Virus record (IMG/VR): IMGVR_UViG_3300025889_000169
Location: 1-51,173 of that record
Origin: a virus
Length of the DNA: 51,173 nucleotides
Strand: one strand, 5' to 3'
The first letter of the stretch is position 1, and every line of letters begins with the position of its first letter. Below, one piece after another: positions 28,532 through 37,826 of the stretch. Both the position numbers and the translations under genes were made by a program. The notes beneath the pieces were generated by a model, which saw only the letters and a list, made by a program, of their open reading frames with translations, had not been told where the DNA came from and searched no databases.

Positions 28532-29687
28532 TGAACGTATCCTCTTCTACGTCTTGCTTGGTGCCACCTATAATATATGAACTTATTTCTGTTTCCTGTG
28601 GCGCTACTTGTACGTCTGCTCCACTAATCCACTTCTGTGTCCAGGGCAACGGACTTGCTTGAGGTACTTTAAACGGACTGGCTAAGCCAATGGCAATCAT
28701 ACGCTTGTTGGCAATCCATTCAATATAATCAGATAATAGTTGTGCGTTTAAACCAATCATACTGCCATCAGCGAACAAATATTCTGCCCAACGTTTTTCT
28801 TGCTTTACTGCGTCGACAAACATGTCTACACACTGTTGTTTTGTGTCCTCAGCAATCTTAGCAAAATCAGCATCCTCTTTGGGCAGTAGTTTTATTAGTT
28901 GTTGTGTGCTAGCAAGATGAACATTTTCGTCTCTGGCAATAAACTTGATAATTTTAGCATTGCCTTCCATTTTTTTAAGTTCGGCAAATGCCCAGCTACA
29001 AGCAAAACTTACATAGAAGCGAACACCTTCTAGTATGTTAACACTCATGAGTGTAAGCCAGAGTTTGCGTTTTAGTTCATACAGATTAACATTTATTTCG
29101 GTTGCTACACTACTAAAGTTACCGTTTACTTTGTTGATGTCATGATCTTTACCACTAACAACAAGATGGCGGCCCTCGCCAAGTAGATTATACCAGCCGA
29201 CCATGCGTACTAAATCGTCGTAGTGTTTGGTAATATCATCAGCGCACTCAACTATCTCTTTGACATCCAGCATCTCGTCAAAGATCTTGCTGGGATCACT
29301 GTAAACATTGCGAATCAGATGAGTATAACTGCGGCTATGAATCGTCTCCACAAACGCCCAGGTCTCAATCCAGGTTTCGATTTCTGGCAAACTTACACAG
29401 GGCAGAAAAGCCAAATTAGGACTACGTCCCTGAACACTATCAAGGAGAATTTGACGTTTTAAATTACTGGTAAAGATATGCTTTTCATGATCTGTCAGAT
29501 CTTTAAAATCTTTTGCGTCACGTAAAATATCTACCTCTTCAGGTCGCCAAAAGAAACCCAGTTGACGGTCAGTTAACTTGTCAAAACTACGATACTTTAC
29601 AGTATCATAGCGTTGTATTCCAACATTGCCGTCAAAAAATGCGTTTCGATCAGTATGATCTTTGTTGCCAGTATTCAGTACTGCCAT
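28515..29687 (-). CDS. nrdB: Ribonucleotide reductase, class Ia beta subunit
   Basis: The 390-aa protein has the ferritin-like NrdB core. Iron ligands are expected in ETWAFVETIHSRSYTHLIRN (ExxH with the radical Tyr region) and in a second helix, FIARDENVHLASTQ (ExxH). The C-terminal end, DVEEDTFSGLSL, resembles the tail that docks into NrdA. It supplies the tyrosyl radical for reduction of NDPs to dNDPs. It follows nrdA by nine bases. Confidence 0.95.
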   Translation of the reverse strand: MAVLNTGNKDHTDRNAFFDGNVGIQRYDTVKYRSFDKLTDRQLGFFWRPEEVDILRDAKDFKDLTDHEKHIFTSNLKRQILLDSVQGRSPNLAFLPCVSLPEIETWIETWAFVETIHSRSYTHLIRNVYSDPSKIFDEMLDVKEIVECADDITKHYDDLVRMVGWYNLLGEGRHLVVSGKDHDINKVNGNFSSVATEINVNLYELKRKLWLTLMSVNILEGVRFYVSFACSWAFAELKKMEGNAKIIKFIARDENVHLASTQQLIKLLPKEDADFAKIAEDTKQQCVDMFVDAVKQEKRWAEYLFADGSMIGLNAQLLSDYIEWIANKRMIAIGLASPFKVPQASPLPWTQKWISGADVQVAPQETEISSYIIGGTKQDVEEDTFSGLSL

Positions 29688-29696
29688 GATTATCTC

Positions 29697-31991
29697 CTAA
29701 ATTACGCAGCTTTCGCATGAATCCTCTTCCTCTAAATTATCAGGAAGTTCCAGTACAACCTGCTCTCTTTCATTTATATTGTCACCAGCACCATCATATG
29801 TTTGAAAATAATATAACTGTTTCATACCATACTTGTAGCAAGTAATTAAATCTTTTAACATGGTACTCATTGGTATTTTTTCATCATCAAAAAACTGTGG
29901 GTTATAACTTGTATTTACACTAATGCCCTGATCTATATATTTTTGTAGTACAGCCATGATCTTAATGTAGCCTTCTGGACTTTTTTGATCCCAGAGAAGT
30001 TCATATTTGTTTTTAAGTCTTGGATATCCTGGCACCACTTGCTTTAATACACCATCCTTGCTTTGTTTTACACTTACAAAACTACGTGGCGGTTCTATGC
30101 CATTAGTGCTATTTGAAATCTGAGCACTGGTTTCCGCTGGCATAAGTGCCATTAGTGTGCTATTACGGATACCTGTGTCAGCTAATTGCTTACGCAACCC
30201 TGCCCAGTCCATGCGTTCAGTATGTTTAACAAGTTCATCTATATCCCGCTTGTATGTTTGATTTGGCGTAATACCATCACCATACTTTGTTTCTCCTACA
30301 CCAGGACAAGCACCCTGCTCAACAGCAAGATCGGCGCTGGCTTTAACTAGATAATAACTCCATGCTTCAGCATATTCATCTATTAGATCCAAATTTGGAT
30401 TAGTGTACGTAGTATCATTACGTGCTAGGAAGAACGCCAGGTTAATAATACCAATACCCAGTGGCCTGCGTTTCATTGTGCTTGTACGAGCTGCTTCGAC
30501 TGGATAATTTTGATAACTTAATAAAGCATCCAGGCCACGAACTGCTAGTGTACAGGGCTTTTCAAAATCTCTTGGGTCCCGAATAAGTCCCCAGTTAATA
30601 GCACTGAGTGTACATAGAGCAATTTCACCTTCTGGATCGGCGTAATCTGTTAATGGTTTAGTAGGCAAATCTATCTCACAACAGAGATTACTTTGTCTAA
30701 TAGGAGCGACATCTGCCTTAAAACTACTGTGTTCGTTGGCGTGATCTACATTCATTAAATAAATGCGACCGGTATTTTTTCTCTCTTCCATAAAAGCACT
30801 AAACAGTTCACTTGCTTTTACAGTCTTTTTACGCAACCGGGTATTACGTTCTGCTCTTTCATATATCTCTTTAAACTTTTCTTGGTCAGCAAAAAAGGCT
30901 TCATATAATCCAGGAACATCGCTGGGGCTGAATAGTGTAATATCTCCGCCAGTAATAAGACGCTCGTACATGAGCTTGTTAAACTGTACACCGTAGTCCA
31001 TGTGACGCACACGATTATCTTCTGTACCCTTGTTGTTCTTGAGCACTAGTAGATCTTCAACTTCTAGATGCCAGATAGGATAGTAGAGCGTAGCAGCGCC
31101 GTTGCGTACACCACCCTGGCTACAACTACGGGTAGCACTTTGGAATAGTTTGTAAAAAGGAATTACTCCGGTGTGGTAGGCGTCACCTTTTCTAATGGGG
31201 CTACCAATTGCTCGGATCGAGCCTGCTCCAATTCCAATACCTGCTTTCTGGCTAACATACTTAACGATGCTGCTAGCAGTAGCATTAATACTATCAAGAC
31301 TATCGCCGGTTTCGATAAGGACACAACTCGAAAACTGCCGCTGTGGCGTTCGTACTCCTGCCATAACAGGAGTAGGAAGACTGATATAATAAGTAGATAT
31401 AGCGTCATAATAATCTTTCACCCAACGCAGCCGATCTTTTTCATACTTGCTAAACAGTGTAGCAGCAATACACATATACGCTATCTGTGGCGTTTCAAAA
31501 ATATCGTTTGTTACACGATTCTTAACAAGATATTTACCACGCCATTGCTCCATGCCGGCGTAGGTTAGAGTTTCATCTCTATCATGTTTAATGTATTCGT
31601 TTAATTCATTCCATTCTGCTTCTGTATAATCTGTAATTAGAGCAGGATCATACATACCAATTTCTACATTTCGTTTTACTAGTTGGTATAATGGCCAGGG
31701 TTCAAATTCACCATAAACCATTTTTCTTAAATGATAGTTAATAAGTCTGCCGGCAACATACTGATAGCCTGGTGTTTCTTCACTGATTAGATCTGCTGTG
31801 CTTTTAATCAGTGTTTCTTGTATAGTACTAGTTTCAATACCATCAAAAAACTGTAAATGACTGCGAATTTCTACCTCGCTGGCGCTAACACCTGTTATAC
31901 CTTCACAAGCATAAAAAACTACTTTGTGTAATTTTTCTAGGTCTAATTGTTCTCTACGACCATTCCTTTTTGTTACTTGAATTTGACTCAT
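29697..31991 (-). CDS. nrdA: Ribonucleotide reductase, class Ia alpha subunit
   Basis: At 764 aa the protein is full length. An ATP-cone-like N-terminus (QVTKRNGRREQLDLEKLHKV) is followed by the barrel. Active-site cysteines are in FSSCVLIET and ALCTLSAINWG, and the thiyl-radical loop is in SNLCCEIDLPTK. The tail DSCESCVI provides the CxxC pair that is re-reduced by glutaredoxin. It makes dNDPs for phage replication. The start codon lies inside the end of the upstream gene. Confidence 0.96.
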   Translation of the reverse strand: MSQIQVTKRNGRREQLDLEKLHKVVFYACEGITGVSASEVEIRSHLQFFDGIETSTIQETLIKSTADLISEETPGYQYVAGRLINYHLRKMVYGEFEPWPLYQLVKRNVEIGMYDPALITDYTEAEWNELNEYIKHDRDETLTYAGMEQWRGKYLVKNRVTNDIFETPQIAYMCIAATLFSKYEKDRLRWVKDYYDAISTYYISLPTPVMAGVRTPQRQFSSCVLIETGDSLDSINATASSIVKYVSQKAGIGIGAGSIRAIGSPIRKGDAYHTGVIPFYKLFQSATRSCSQGGVRNGAATLYYPIWHLEVEDLLVLKNNKGTEDNRVRHMDYGVQFNKLMYERLITGGDITLFSPSDVPGLYEAFFADQEKFKEIYERAERNTRLRKKTVKASELFSAFMEERKNTGRIYLMNVDHANEHSSFKADVAPIRQSNLCCEIDLPTKPLTDYADPEGEIALCTLSAINWGLIRDPRDFEKPCTLAVRGLDALLSYQNYPVEAARTSTMKRRPLGIGIINLAFFLARNDTTYTNPNLDLIDEYAEAWSYYLVKASADLAVEQGACPGVGETKYGDGITPNQTYKRDIDELVKHTERMDWAGLRKQLADTGIRNSTLMALMPAETSAQISNSTNGIEPPRSFVSVKQSKDGVLKQVVPGYPRLKNKYELLWDQKSPEGYIKIMAVLQKYIDQGISVNTSYNPQFFDDEKIPMSTMLKDLITCYKYGMKQLYYFQTYDGAGDNINEREQVVLELPDNLEEEDSCESCVI

Positions 31992-32424
31992 TTCCTACTA
32001 GATCCTCTAGAGTTACTCTTGCTTTTAAATTTTCCGCTTTTAGTTTGATACTAGTATTTACTACTACTAATAGATCATAATTAAGTATATATTTCCCATG
32101 ACATAACCATGCTAAATTATGTTCTTGGCACTGTTCTGTATCAGTATAGCAACGTATTTCGCCCTGTAACTTATGTTTACTATAATATAAAGTATACAAC
32201 ATTCCCAGTGCTCTAGCAATATCATCGTAACAGTTATCCACAATTAATTGCCAAGGATCTGGCCATTCTTCAGGAAAATCACAGTGATAGTATCTTGGAC
32301 TAATTGGAGCGGTATGATAAAAGTTATTTGTAGCATGTACAGCGTCAGATTCTGACATACTATCCAAAGACTCACGAAATTTTTTCCAGTCTAGAATTCT
32401 AGACTGGGTATCGGAATACCACAT
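31954..32424 (-). CDS. Hypothetical protein (156 aa)
   Basis: The protein starts MWYSDTQSRILDWKKFRESL and has FPEEWPDPWQLIVDNCYDDI and ALGMLYTLYYSKH in the middle. It ends with the helical ARVTLEDLVGNESN. It overlaps nrdA by 38 bases and follows the tail spike by three. The pattern resembles a protein type shared by marine T4-like phages, without known function. Confidence 0.6.
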   Translation of the reverse strand: MWYSDTQSRILDWKKFRESLDSMSESDAVHATNNFYHTAPISPRYYHCDFPEEWPDPWQLIVDNCYDDIARALGMLYTLYYSKHKLQGEIRCYTDTEQCQEHNLAWLCHGKYILNYDLLVVVNTSIKLKAENLKARVTLEDLVGNESNSSNKKEWS

Positions 32425-32427
32425 TTA

Positions 32428-33999
32428 TTATCGTATAATTCTTGTTGTTAGGTACATAGTACCTGCGGTTTGGTTGTCTGTTGTATAGTTAAGAGTTGTT
32501 ACGTTAGCAGCATTACTTAAAGCAAAAGTAACACCAACATTGCCATTATTTTCACTAAAATTATCGTCAATGACTTGTGCCGAACTGTCGTGTGTTATAG
32601 TAAGTTTACCTTGTCTAAATCTACTATTTCTACTTATGTTGTAGTCAATTTCAATGGCGTAGTAGTCACCATTATCAGCAAATGTTAACCCAGTTGACTT
32701 TGTTGTATTATTATCCAGTGTTATATTTGCTTGTGTGCGGCGAATGTGAGATCCTATTTGTAGACTATCGTCTTCTGTAACAATATTTCTCGCACCATGG
32801 TCTATTTTTCTTCTTGTACTACTTACATCAACGTCTGGTCTATCAAAACTATCACCAAAACTGTAGCACCCATTGCCAGCAAAAAGTACTACATCATGGT
32901 TAGGATTGCCACTACCCAAAGCGTTGTTGCCACAATCTTTGAATATATTTCCTAAACTTACAAATCCTAGGATTGTACTATAGGCATGTATAGCATTGCT
33001 GTAGATATTATCAAACAGTGAGTTAGTAACTTTCATGCTCTTGGGACCGATAACGCTGGGTGCGCTGCCTGTCACATTTTCACCAATTTTAACACCTTTG
33101 AATGCTGTTAACATGTTACAACCATCAAACAGAATATTTTTCATATCGTTATCTGCTATAACAAGAAAACTTTGGCCTTGTAATGAGCAGTTTCTAAATG
33201 TTACGAACTCTGTTTGATAACTAGCACTACTTGTCAATTTTACACAAGCCTTGCTGTTGCCTACTGTACTTGGCGCAGTGTTTTTGTTACCTAAAAATTT
33301 ACAGTTAATAAAATGTACATTACTGGCCTGATCTACTCGAAATACATCCACATCATTATCAGCTTCGAATGTCATTCCTTCAACTATAATAAAACTTGGT
33401 CTTGTAGCACTGCTTGATCCTACACTAGCATCAATCTGTTGTAAACTATCTGCTGTTTGTGCTACTGGTCCCACTGTATCAGTGCTACGAATAATTGTTC
33501 CGTCTGGACCTTCACCAACTAATTTAGCATAGGTGGGAATCTTAATCTCATTGGTTACACGATAATCGCCTGCTGGGAAATAAAGTGCCCTGCGAACTCT
33601 TTTTTCTTGCTCTCTTGCAAATAGTTCATAAAGTGCTCGATTAATAGCAGCGGTATCATCTGTGGTGCCATCACCAACAGCACCAAAGTCTCTTACACTG
33701 GCAAAATCATCAAGTTTGTTTTGCAGGCTTCTTGTTACAGGTATGCTAGGACTAACACCTGTTTGAGCACTGAAACCAATTTGAGCATCACTATACGTAT
33801 ACGTATCTGCTAATGAAATTACGTTACTTCTGCTTGTAAGAATTTCTAAGTTTTCTGTAGTAGGAGCGTCAGTACCGCCATTACCAATATAAACCTGTCT
33901 TGTATCTACTGCTAGACCAAGTTCACCTCTTGCTAATTGAGGTAGATTATCATGTACACCACTGCGATGGGTAATTCGAGAGATTTGTACAACCGCCAC
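32428..33999 (-). CDS. Tail spike with pectate-lyase-type beta-helix (523 aa)
   Basis: The N-terminal 55 residues (ISRITHRSGVHDNLPQLARG, then ELGLAVDTRQVYIGNG) are the attachment module common to phage tail proteins. FASVRDFGAVGDGTTDDTAA at about 90-110 is the start of a pectate_lyase_3 right-handed beta-helix, which continues to about residue 390. The C-terminus is a beta-rich trimerisation-type domain. Such spikes bind and often cleave surface polysaccharide. The start is GTG at 33999, with AGGAGAAAT upstream and an AATAAATA late box. Confidence 0.85.
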   Translation of the reverse strand: MAVVQISRITHRSGVHDNLPQLARGELGLAVDTRQVYIGNGGTDAPTTENLEILTSRSNVISLADTYTYSDAQIGFSAQTGVSPSIPVTRSLQNKLDDFASVRDFGAVGDGTTDDTAAINRALYELFAREQEKRVRRALYFPAGDYRVTNEIKIPTYAKLVGEGPDGTIIRSTDTVGPVAQTADSLQQIDASVGSSSATRPSFIIVEGMTFEADNDVDVFRVDQASNVHFINCKFLGNKNTAPSTVGNSKACVKLTSSASYQTEFVTFRNCSLQGQSFLVIADNDMKNILFDGCNMLTAFKGVKIGENVTGSAPSVIGPKSMKVTNSLFDNIYSNAIHAYSTILGFVSLGNIFKDCGNNALGSGNPNHDVVLFAGNGCYSFGDSFDRPDVDVSSTRRKIDHGARNIVTEDDSLQIGSHIRRTQANITLDNNTTKSTGLTFADNGDYYAIEIDYNISRNSRFRQGKLTITHDSSAQVIDDNFSENNGNVGVTFALSNAANVTTLNYTTDNQTAGTMYLTTRIIR

Positions 34000-34023
34000 G
34001 GTATTTCTCCTAACTATATATGT

Positions 34024-34031
34024 TATTTATT
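34024..34031 (-). promoter_or_regulatory. T4-late-type promoter of the tail spike
   Basis: AATAAATA lies 24 bases before the GTG start. The leader contains AGGAGAAAT. Confidence 0.6.
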
Positions 34032-34034
34032 AGT

Positions 34035-34712
34035 TTAAGCACCGTAGTATTCACCAATTCTAGCCCACCATTTACGGCTGTAGTCTCTATATTCGTCACC
34101 TGAAATTGTCCAAGTCTGAAATTTATAATCTTGCGTACACATTAATACAACACCGGTTTCTATATCTGTGCCATAAACTTCATTATGAGCATCTCCATAA
34201 GCACATAATTGCATAAAGTAATCTTCAATCCACTCACGCTTTTTTTCTTTGTTTGATTGTTTAAAATCAATAATAGCAGGGCTACCATTGTATAAGCCAA
34301 CACAGTCTGTGGTACCAGCATACACCTGAGGGAAGTATAATGGAACTTCTGTACCCCAACATTCTTCCATTTTATCCAAGCCCTGCTCAACAATTATGTT
34401 AGCCATCTTATGACTCTGCTGACTGTAGGGATTACTGCCAGGCTCGTCGATGCGAGCTTCTTTTACATACTGTTCAAGCCAAGCATGCATACGTGTACCT
34501 CTACCTGCTGCTTCTTTTGTTATTTCCGCAGCCTTGGTTTCGCCTACTCGTTTACGCCATTCACGTAGAGCTTTTTTGCTTTCTTCAGGTTTTGTTTTGT
34601 CTAGGATGGTCGTTACACTAGGCACAGCTAATCCGTCTGGCGTAGTGTACATACGGCGTCCATCAACACTTTTGCGCTTTAGACTTCCATAGTCATATCG
34701 TTCTGTTATCAT
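34035..34712 (-). CDS. PD-(D/E)XK nuclease, RecB/Cas4/exonuclease-like
   Basis: The motif order is typical: GRGTRMHAWLEQY (helix with conserved His), YAGTTDCVGLYNGSPAIIDF followed by K (the D ... D-x-K core near 140-157), and a Gln-containing helix, EDYFMQLCAYG. The leader includes GLAVPSVTTIL, common in phage exonucleases of this kind. It probably trims DNA in recombination or repair. The promoter's TATAAT ends six bases before the ATG. Confidence 0.82.
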   Translation of the reverse strand: MITERYDYGSLKRKSVDGRRMYTTPDGLAVPSVTTILDKTKPEESKKALREWRKRVGETKAAEITKEAAGRGTRMHAWLEQYVKEARIDEPGSNPYSQQSHKMANIIVEQGLDKMEECWGTEVPLYFPQVYAGTTDCVGLYNGSPAIIDFKQSNKEKKREWIEDYFMQLCAYGDAHNEVYGTDIETGVVLMCTQDYKFQTWTISGDEYRDYSRKWWARIGEYYGA

Positions 34713-34718
34713 TATACT

Positions 34719-34746
34719 ATTATACAGGAATTTGCAAATCTTGCAA
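34719..34746 (-). promoter_or_regulatory. Sigma70-like promoter of the nuclease gene
   Basis: TTGCAA, 16 bp, TATAAT, then AGTATA and the ATG at 34712. Predicted leaderless. Confidence 0.65.
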
Positions 34747-34757
34747 GAACTTTCTTG

Positions 34758-35801
34758 TTAGATTGATATCTCATACACATATTCTTTTATCTCTTTTGAC
34801 CAATCCGTAGTAAAATAATGTTTCTTATTATAATCACAGATCTTTTTTATTTCTTCCCATTCCATTTGTGTGAATTTTTTGTGTTTTAAGACATCAATAG
34901 CCTTATCTATTTTTACCCTAATATTAGGTTCTATATCATATGATTCATCAAATAGGTTAGAGAATGTTTTAAATCCTAAAAACTTTAAATGTTCAAGGAG
35001 TCCTTGACCGCCTATGCTTATAAAAGGAATTCCCATTGCAATGTATTTTATTGTTTTCTCCGTTATGAATATATTTTTGTTTATTGTTGTTGTTTCAACA
35101 GTAAAACCAAAGTTTGTGTGTTCAAATATTTTTTTGGGTATATACCAACCAAACGGAAGTCCTCTTACTCTGTTATTGTAGGAAAATTCTTTCAAGTTAA
35201 ACTGGTTTCGTACGACATCATCATCCAGATCTGTAGTAATTACCTTAGGTAACCCATATGTTTTATAATAAAGATTGTTTTCCCTGATTAACTCCAATAG
35301 GCCAATATTGATATCTAGAAAATCAGATGAAACGTGATTACCTAACGCACGTTCTTCAATAGGTCTATAGGTTATTACATTTTTACTCATCATATTATTA
35401 GCTAAACATTTATAATAGACATAAGTTCGTTGCGGATTTACATCTCCAAGTAAACAGTTAAACACTATATCTCCACTATAACGGTTATTAACCGTAGTAT
35501 TCCTATAGAGATCCTGCAATCTGTAAAAAAAGAAAGGGTTATGTATTCTATCTCTAGTTTTGGATCCCCATATAATCACATCATCGGGTTTTACTTTTTT
35601 CAACTTTATATACATATCTTCATCTTCTGAACATACCATTATACATTTGTCTACTAGATCTCTGTTGATATTCTTCCATGTATCAATATCATTATTATCA
35701 ACAATACAAATACGCTTTCCAGTTTTCCTATATAATTCATCTAGTGAATCTACTGGAGTCCCAAAATCAAAGAAGTTACTGGTTTTCCATACATAAAACA
35801 T
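34758..35801 (-). CDS. Glycosyltransferase-like protein (347 aa)
   Basis: The C-terminal half contains VETTTINKNIFITEKTIKYI, then MGIPFISIGGQGLLEHLKFL and GFKTFSNLFDESYD. The order ITEKT-x-K, G-x-PF, L-x-x-L-x-x-x-GFKTF, DESYD is a donor-binding pattern seen in GT-B-like glycosyltransferases of viruses and bacteria. The N-terminal half is divergent. The neighbouring gene is a related copy, so the two may sugar a virion protein or DNA in sequence. The overlap at 35776-35801 suggests coupling. Confidence 0.65.
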   Translation of the reverse strand: MFYVWKTSNFFDFGTPVDSLDELYRKTGKRICIVDNNDIDTWKNINRDLVDKCIMVCSEDEDMYIKLKKVKPDDVIIWGSKTRDRIHNPFFFYRLQDLYRNTTVNNRYSGDIVFNCLLGDVNPQRTYVYYKCLANNMMSKNVITYRPIEERALGNHVSSDFLDINIGLLELIRENNLYYKTYGLPKVITTDLDDDVVRNQFNLKEFSYNNRVRGLPFGWYIPKKIFEHTNFGFTVETTTINKNIFITEKTIKYIAMGIPFISIGGQGLLEHLKFLGFKTFSNLFDESYDIEPNIRVKIDKAIDVLKHKKFTQMEWEEIKKICDYNKKHYFTTDWSKEIKEYVYEISI

Positions 35802-36675
35802 TTAAAATTTCCCATTCATTTGATACTGCATTTTTAAAATGATTAAAATTATGTTCAATCCTAGGCAAGAGATCATTGTACATCTCTCTGCAATCATCTA
35901 TTTCATTTACAATCCTAAATATTTGAGATAACTGCCTGTCATAATTATCAGTTGGTCTGTAATCAAAGTAATCATCAAATGTTTTAAACCCCCGTTGTTT
36001 TAAGAAATCGGACGTTTTTGGGTGCCCATAACATATAAATGGCCTTTTGCCTAATATAGGTTTAAAAATTTTTTCACTTACAAAAACTGGCCCACTTATA
36101 TTATGCGCTGTTTCACTTACAATGTTTAAAAAACTACTGTTCCATACTTCTTTGTTTCCGATCGTCCAAATGTCATTTGGAACAAATATATCACCGTCAT
36201 CAAAATTTTGTCCCATGGAAGAAGTTTGTAAATCCTTATTGATATCAGCAAATAATATATTTCCAAGTGTTACTATACCGCCCCGGTCTTTAAGAGTATG
36301 ATATAACCGTTCTCTTGTCGGTACTACCTTTCTCTGATAACATAAAAATTTATGATTAAAACTACTAGGGATACTAGTATCTACTTGTGTAAAAAATTTA
36401 TCAACAGCCAATAACCAAAAACATAGTTGTTCACAGCCTATTTCCCTAATCCTATTATTTTGTGGCATCACATGTTTTTTTATAGGATCAAATAGCGAAA
36501 TCCATACAACTTTATTGTTTGGATTATCTAACCACTTGTATACAGTCTGTAAATCTTGATCTTGAAACCATGTATCATTAAAAACTAGTGTAGTTTCATT
36601 ATCGAAGCGTTCAAACACTTGTCTTGAAAATTTATGAATATCCCATGCATCAGGAAATTCCCTGGAAAAAATCAT
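35776..36675 (-). CDS. Glycosyltransferase-like protein, paralogue (299 aa)
   Basis: The C-terminus holds the same ordered motif as the downstream gene: PVFVSEKIFKPILGKRPFIC, then GHPKTSDFLKQRGFKTFDDY. The start is placed at ATG 36675, right after the stop of the preceding gene (TAATATG). The longer frame would read the neighbour in another phase. The two proteins are similar only in this C-terminal part, so they diverged long ago or were acquired separately. Confidence 0.65.
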   Translation of the reverse strand: MIFSREFPDAWDIHKFSRQVFERFDNETTLVFNDTWFQDQDLQTVYKWLDNPNNKVVWISLFDPIKKHVMPQNNRIREIGCEQLCFWLLAVDKFFTQVDTSIPSSFNHKFLCYQRKVVPTRERLYHTLKDRGGIVTLGNILFADINKDLQTSSMGQNFDDGDIFVPNDIWTIGNKEVWNSSFLNIVSETAHNISGPVFVSEKIFKPILGKRPFICYGHPKTSDFLKQRGFKTFDDYFDYRPTDNYDRQLSQIFRIVNEIDDCREMYNDLLPRIEHNFNHFKNAVSNEWEILNVLCMENQ

Positions 36676-36676
36676 A

Positions 36677-37036
36677 TTACCAGGTGAGATACCAATAAAA
36701 ATATGTGCCACTAGTGCTTTTACGAGCAATAGTGTAGCCTTTGCTCTGGAAATGAGCAATTACTTCATTCATTTGCTCTGTGGCAACTGCGTCTGTTACT
36801 GTGCCCTGCCAGGCTTTATAGTAGTTTATACCAGCAGCGTCATTGTCGGTCATTGGGCTACCAGTAATAGTAGAACCCTGTATAGTAACTGTGCTAGTGT
36901 TGCTTATAGTGGCACTAAAAGCACCATTCGCCACAGCATCTAAAACTGCTACTTCCATGATAGCAATTTGTTGGGCCAGTGTATTGTTGCCCTGTGCTCT
37001 TTCTCTTGCTTGTGCGCCCGTGGGAAAATATGCCAT
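36677..37036 (-). CDS. Small structural-type protein (119 aa)
   Basis: The sequence MAYFPTGAQARERAQGNNTL followed by a helix and a Ser/Thr-rich beta part (SATISNTSTVTIQGSTITGS) resembles a small virion protein. The end QSKGYTIARKSTSGTYFYWY is strand-like. I do not recognise a family. It is the first gene in front of the glycosyltransferase pair and could be a glycosylated substrate, which is a guess. Confidence 0.6.
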   Translation of the reverse strand: MAYFPTGAQARERAQGNNTLAQQIAIMEVAVLDAVANGAFSATISNTSTVTIQGSTITGSPMTDNDAAGINYYKAWQGTVTDAVATEQMNEVIAHFQSKGYTIARKSTSGTYFYWYLTW

Positions 37037-37040
37037 TTAC

Positions 37041-37826
37041 TTAACCTTTTTTAACTCCAGCAAGTTTAGCTAGGCTGTCAGCTGACTGCCAGTAATCAAA
37101 TTTTTCTTCAACACTTTCTTTTTTACCAAACCATTTGTCTTTATCAATAGTTTTGCTTTTGATGCCTTTAGATTTTCTGTCATTATATCCTTGATAGAAT
37201 GTCTTGCCTTGTGGTCTGGCTTTTTTAGGCAATTCCATCTTGGTAATCTCAAAATCATCTGGTTTGCTGTTGTCAAGTGACATAAAATCTTCATAACTTA
37301 AATAGAAGTCAGAGTCTGGATCGTAGTAGGAACCTTCTTTGGGATCATAGTAAACAACTTTGCCCGAGCGTGTTTGGAATGGACCTTCAAGCCCATCACG
37401 TTCCTGGTATCTGTCTTTATCCATAGGAGGCATTACGTAGTATCCTTCTTCAACTTCATCTACTCTCTTATTCATAGCACGTTTTGCCATCTTGTCAACC
37501 ACTTCTTCTGGTGGTACATCGCCTTCAGGTTTTCCAAGTGTCTCGCCCTCAGCTTCGTCGCCCTGACCAACGAATATAATTTCTTCATCATTAAATGTTT
37601 GAATAACATTGTTTAACTCTGGATGAGCATTGTAGTAGGCTTTTAAGCCAGTATAACTAATAGGCAATCCAGCATTGCGTAGTTGCATTAGAAAAAATGG
37701 AATACTGGTTTTTGCAACTTTACCTTCAGAATCTGCATCTTTACGCATGAGTTCAGCCACACTCATTATTACTGTGGCTGGATTGTCATCTTCTTCCTTG
37801 AGGTAATCTGCAAACAATTTAGGCAC
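37041..37826 (-). CDS. Conserved virion-type protein with capsid-targeting-like start (261 aa)
   Basis: The GTG start at 37826 overlaps the stop of the preceding gene and gives MPKLFADYLKEEDDNPATVI. LKE at residues 9-11 fits a gp21 cleavage site. The body has an acidic middle (DEAEGETLGKPEGDVPPEEV), a Tyr/Asp segment (YYDPKEGSYYDPDSDFYLSY) and a basic end. It probably belongs to the head-assembly set together with its neighbour. Confidence 0.6.
   Translation of the reverse strand: MPKLFADYLKEEDDNPATVIMSVAELMRKDADSEGKVAKTSIPFFLMQLRNAGLPISYTGLKAYYNAHPELNNVIQTFNDEEIIFVGQGDEAEGETLGKPEGDVPPEEVVDKMAKRAMNKRVDEVEEGYYVMPPMDKDRYQERDGLEGPFQTRSGKVVYYDPKEGSYYDPDSDFYLSYEDFMSLDNSKPDDFEITKMELPKKARPQGKTFYQGYNDRKSKGIKSKTIDKDKWFGKKESVEEKFDYWQSADSLAKLAGVKKG

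Noticed and set aside
31163-31408. Hydrophobic 81-aa minus-strand frame
   Set aside because: It lies wholly inside nrdA in another phase, without a ribosome site.
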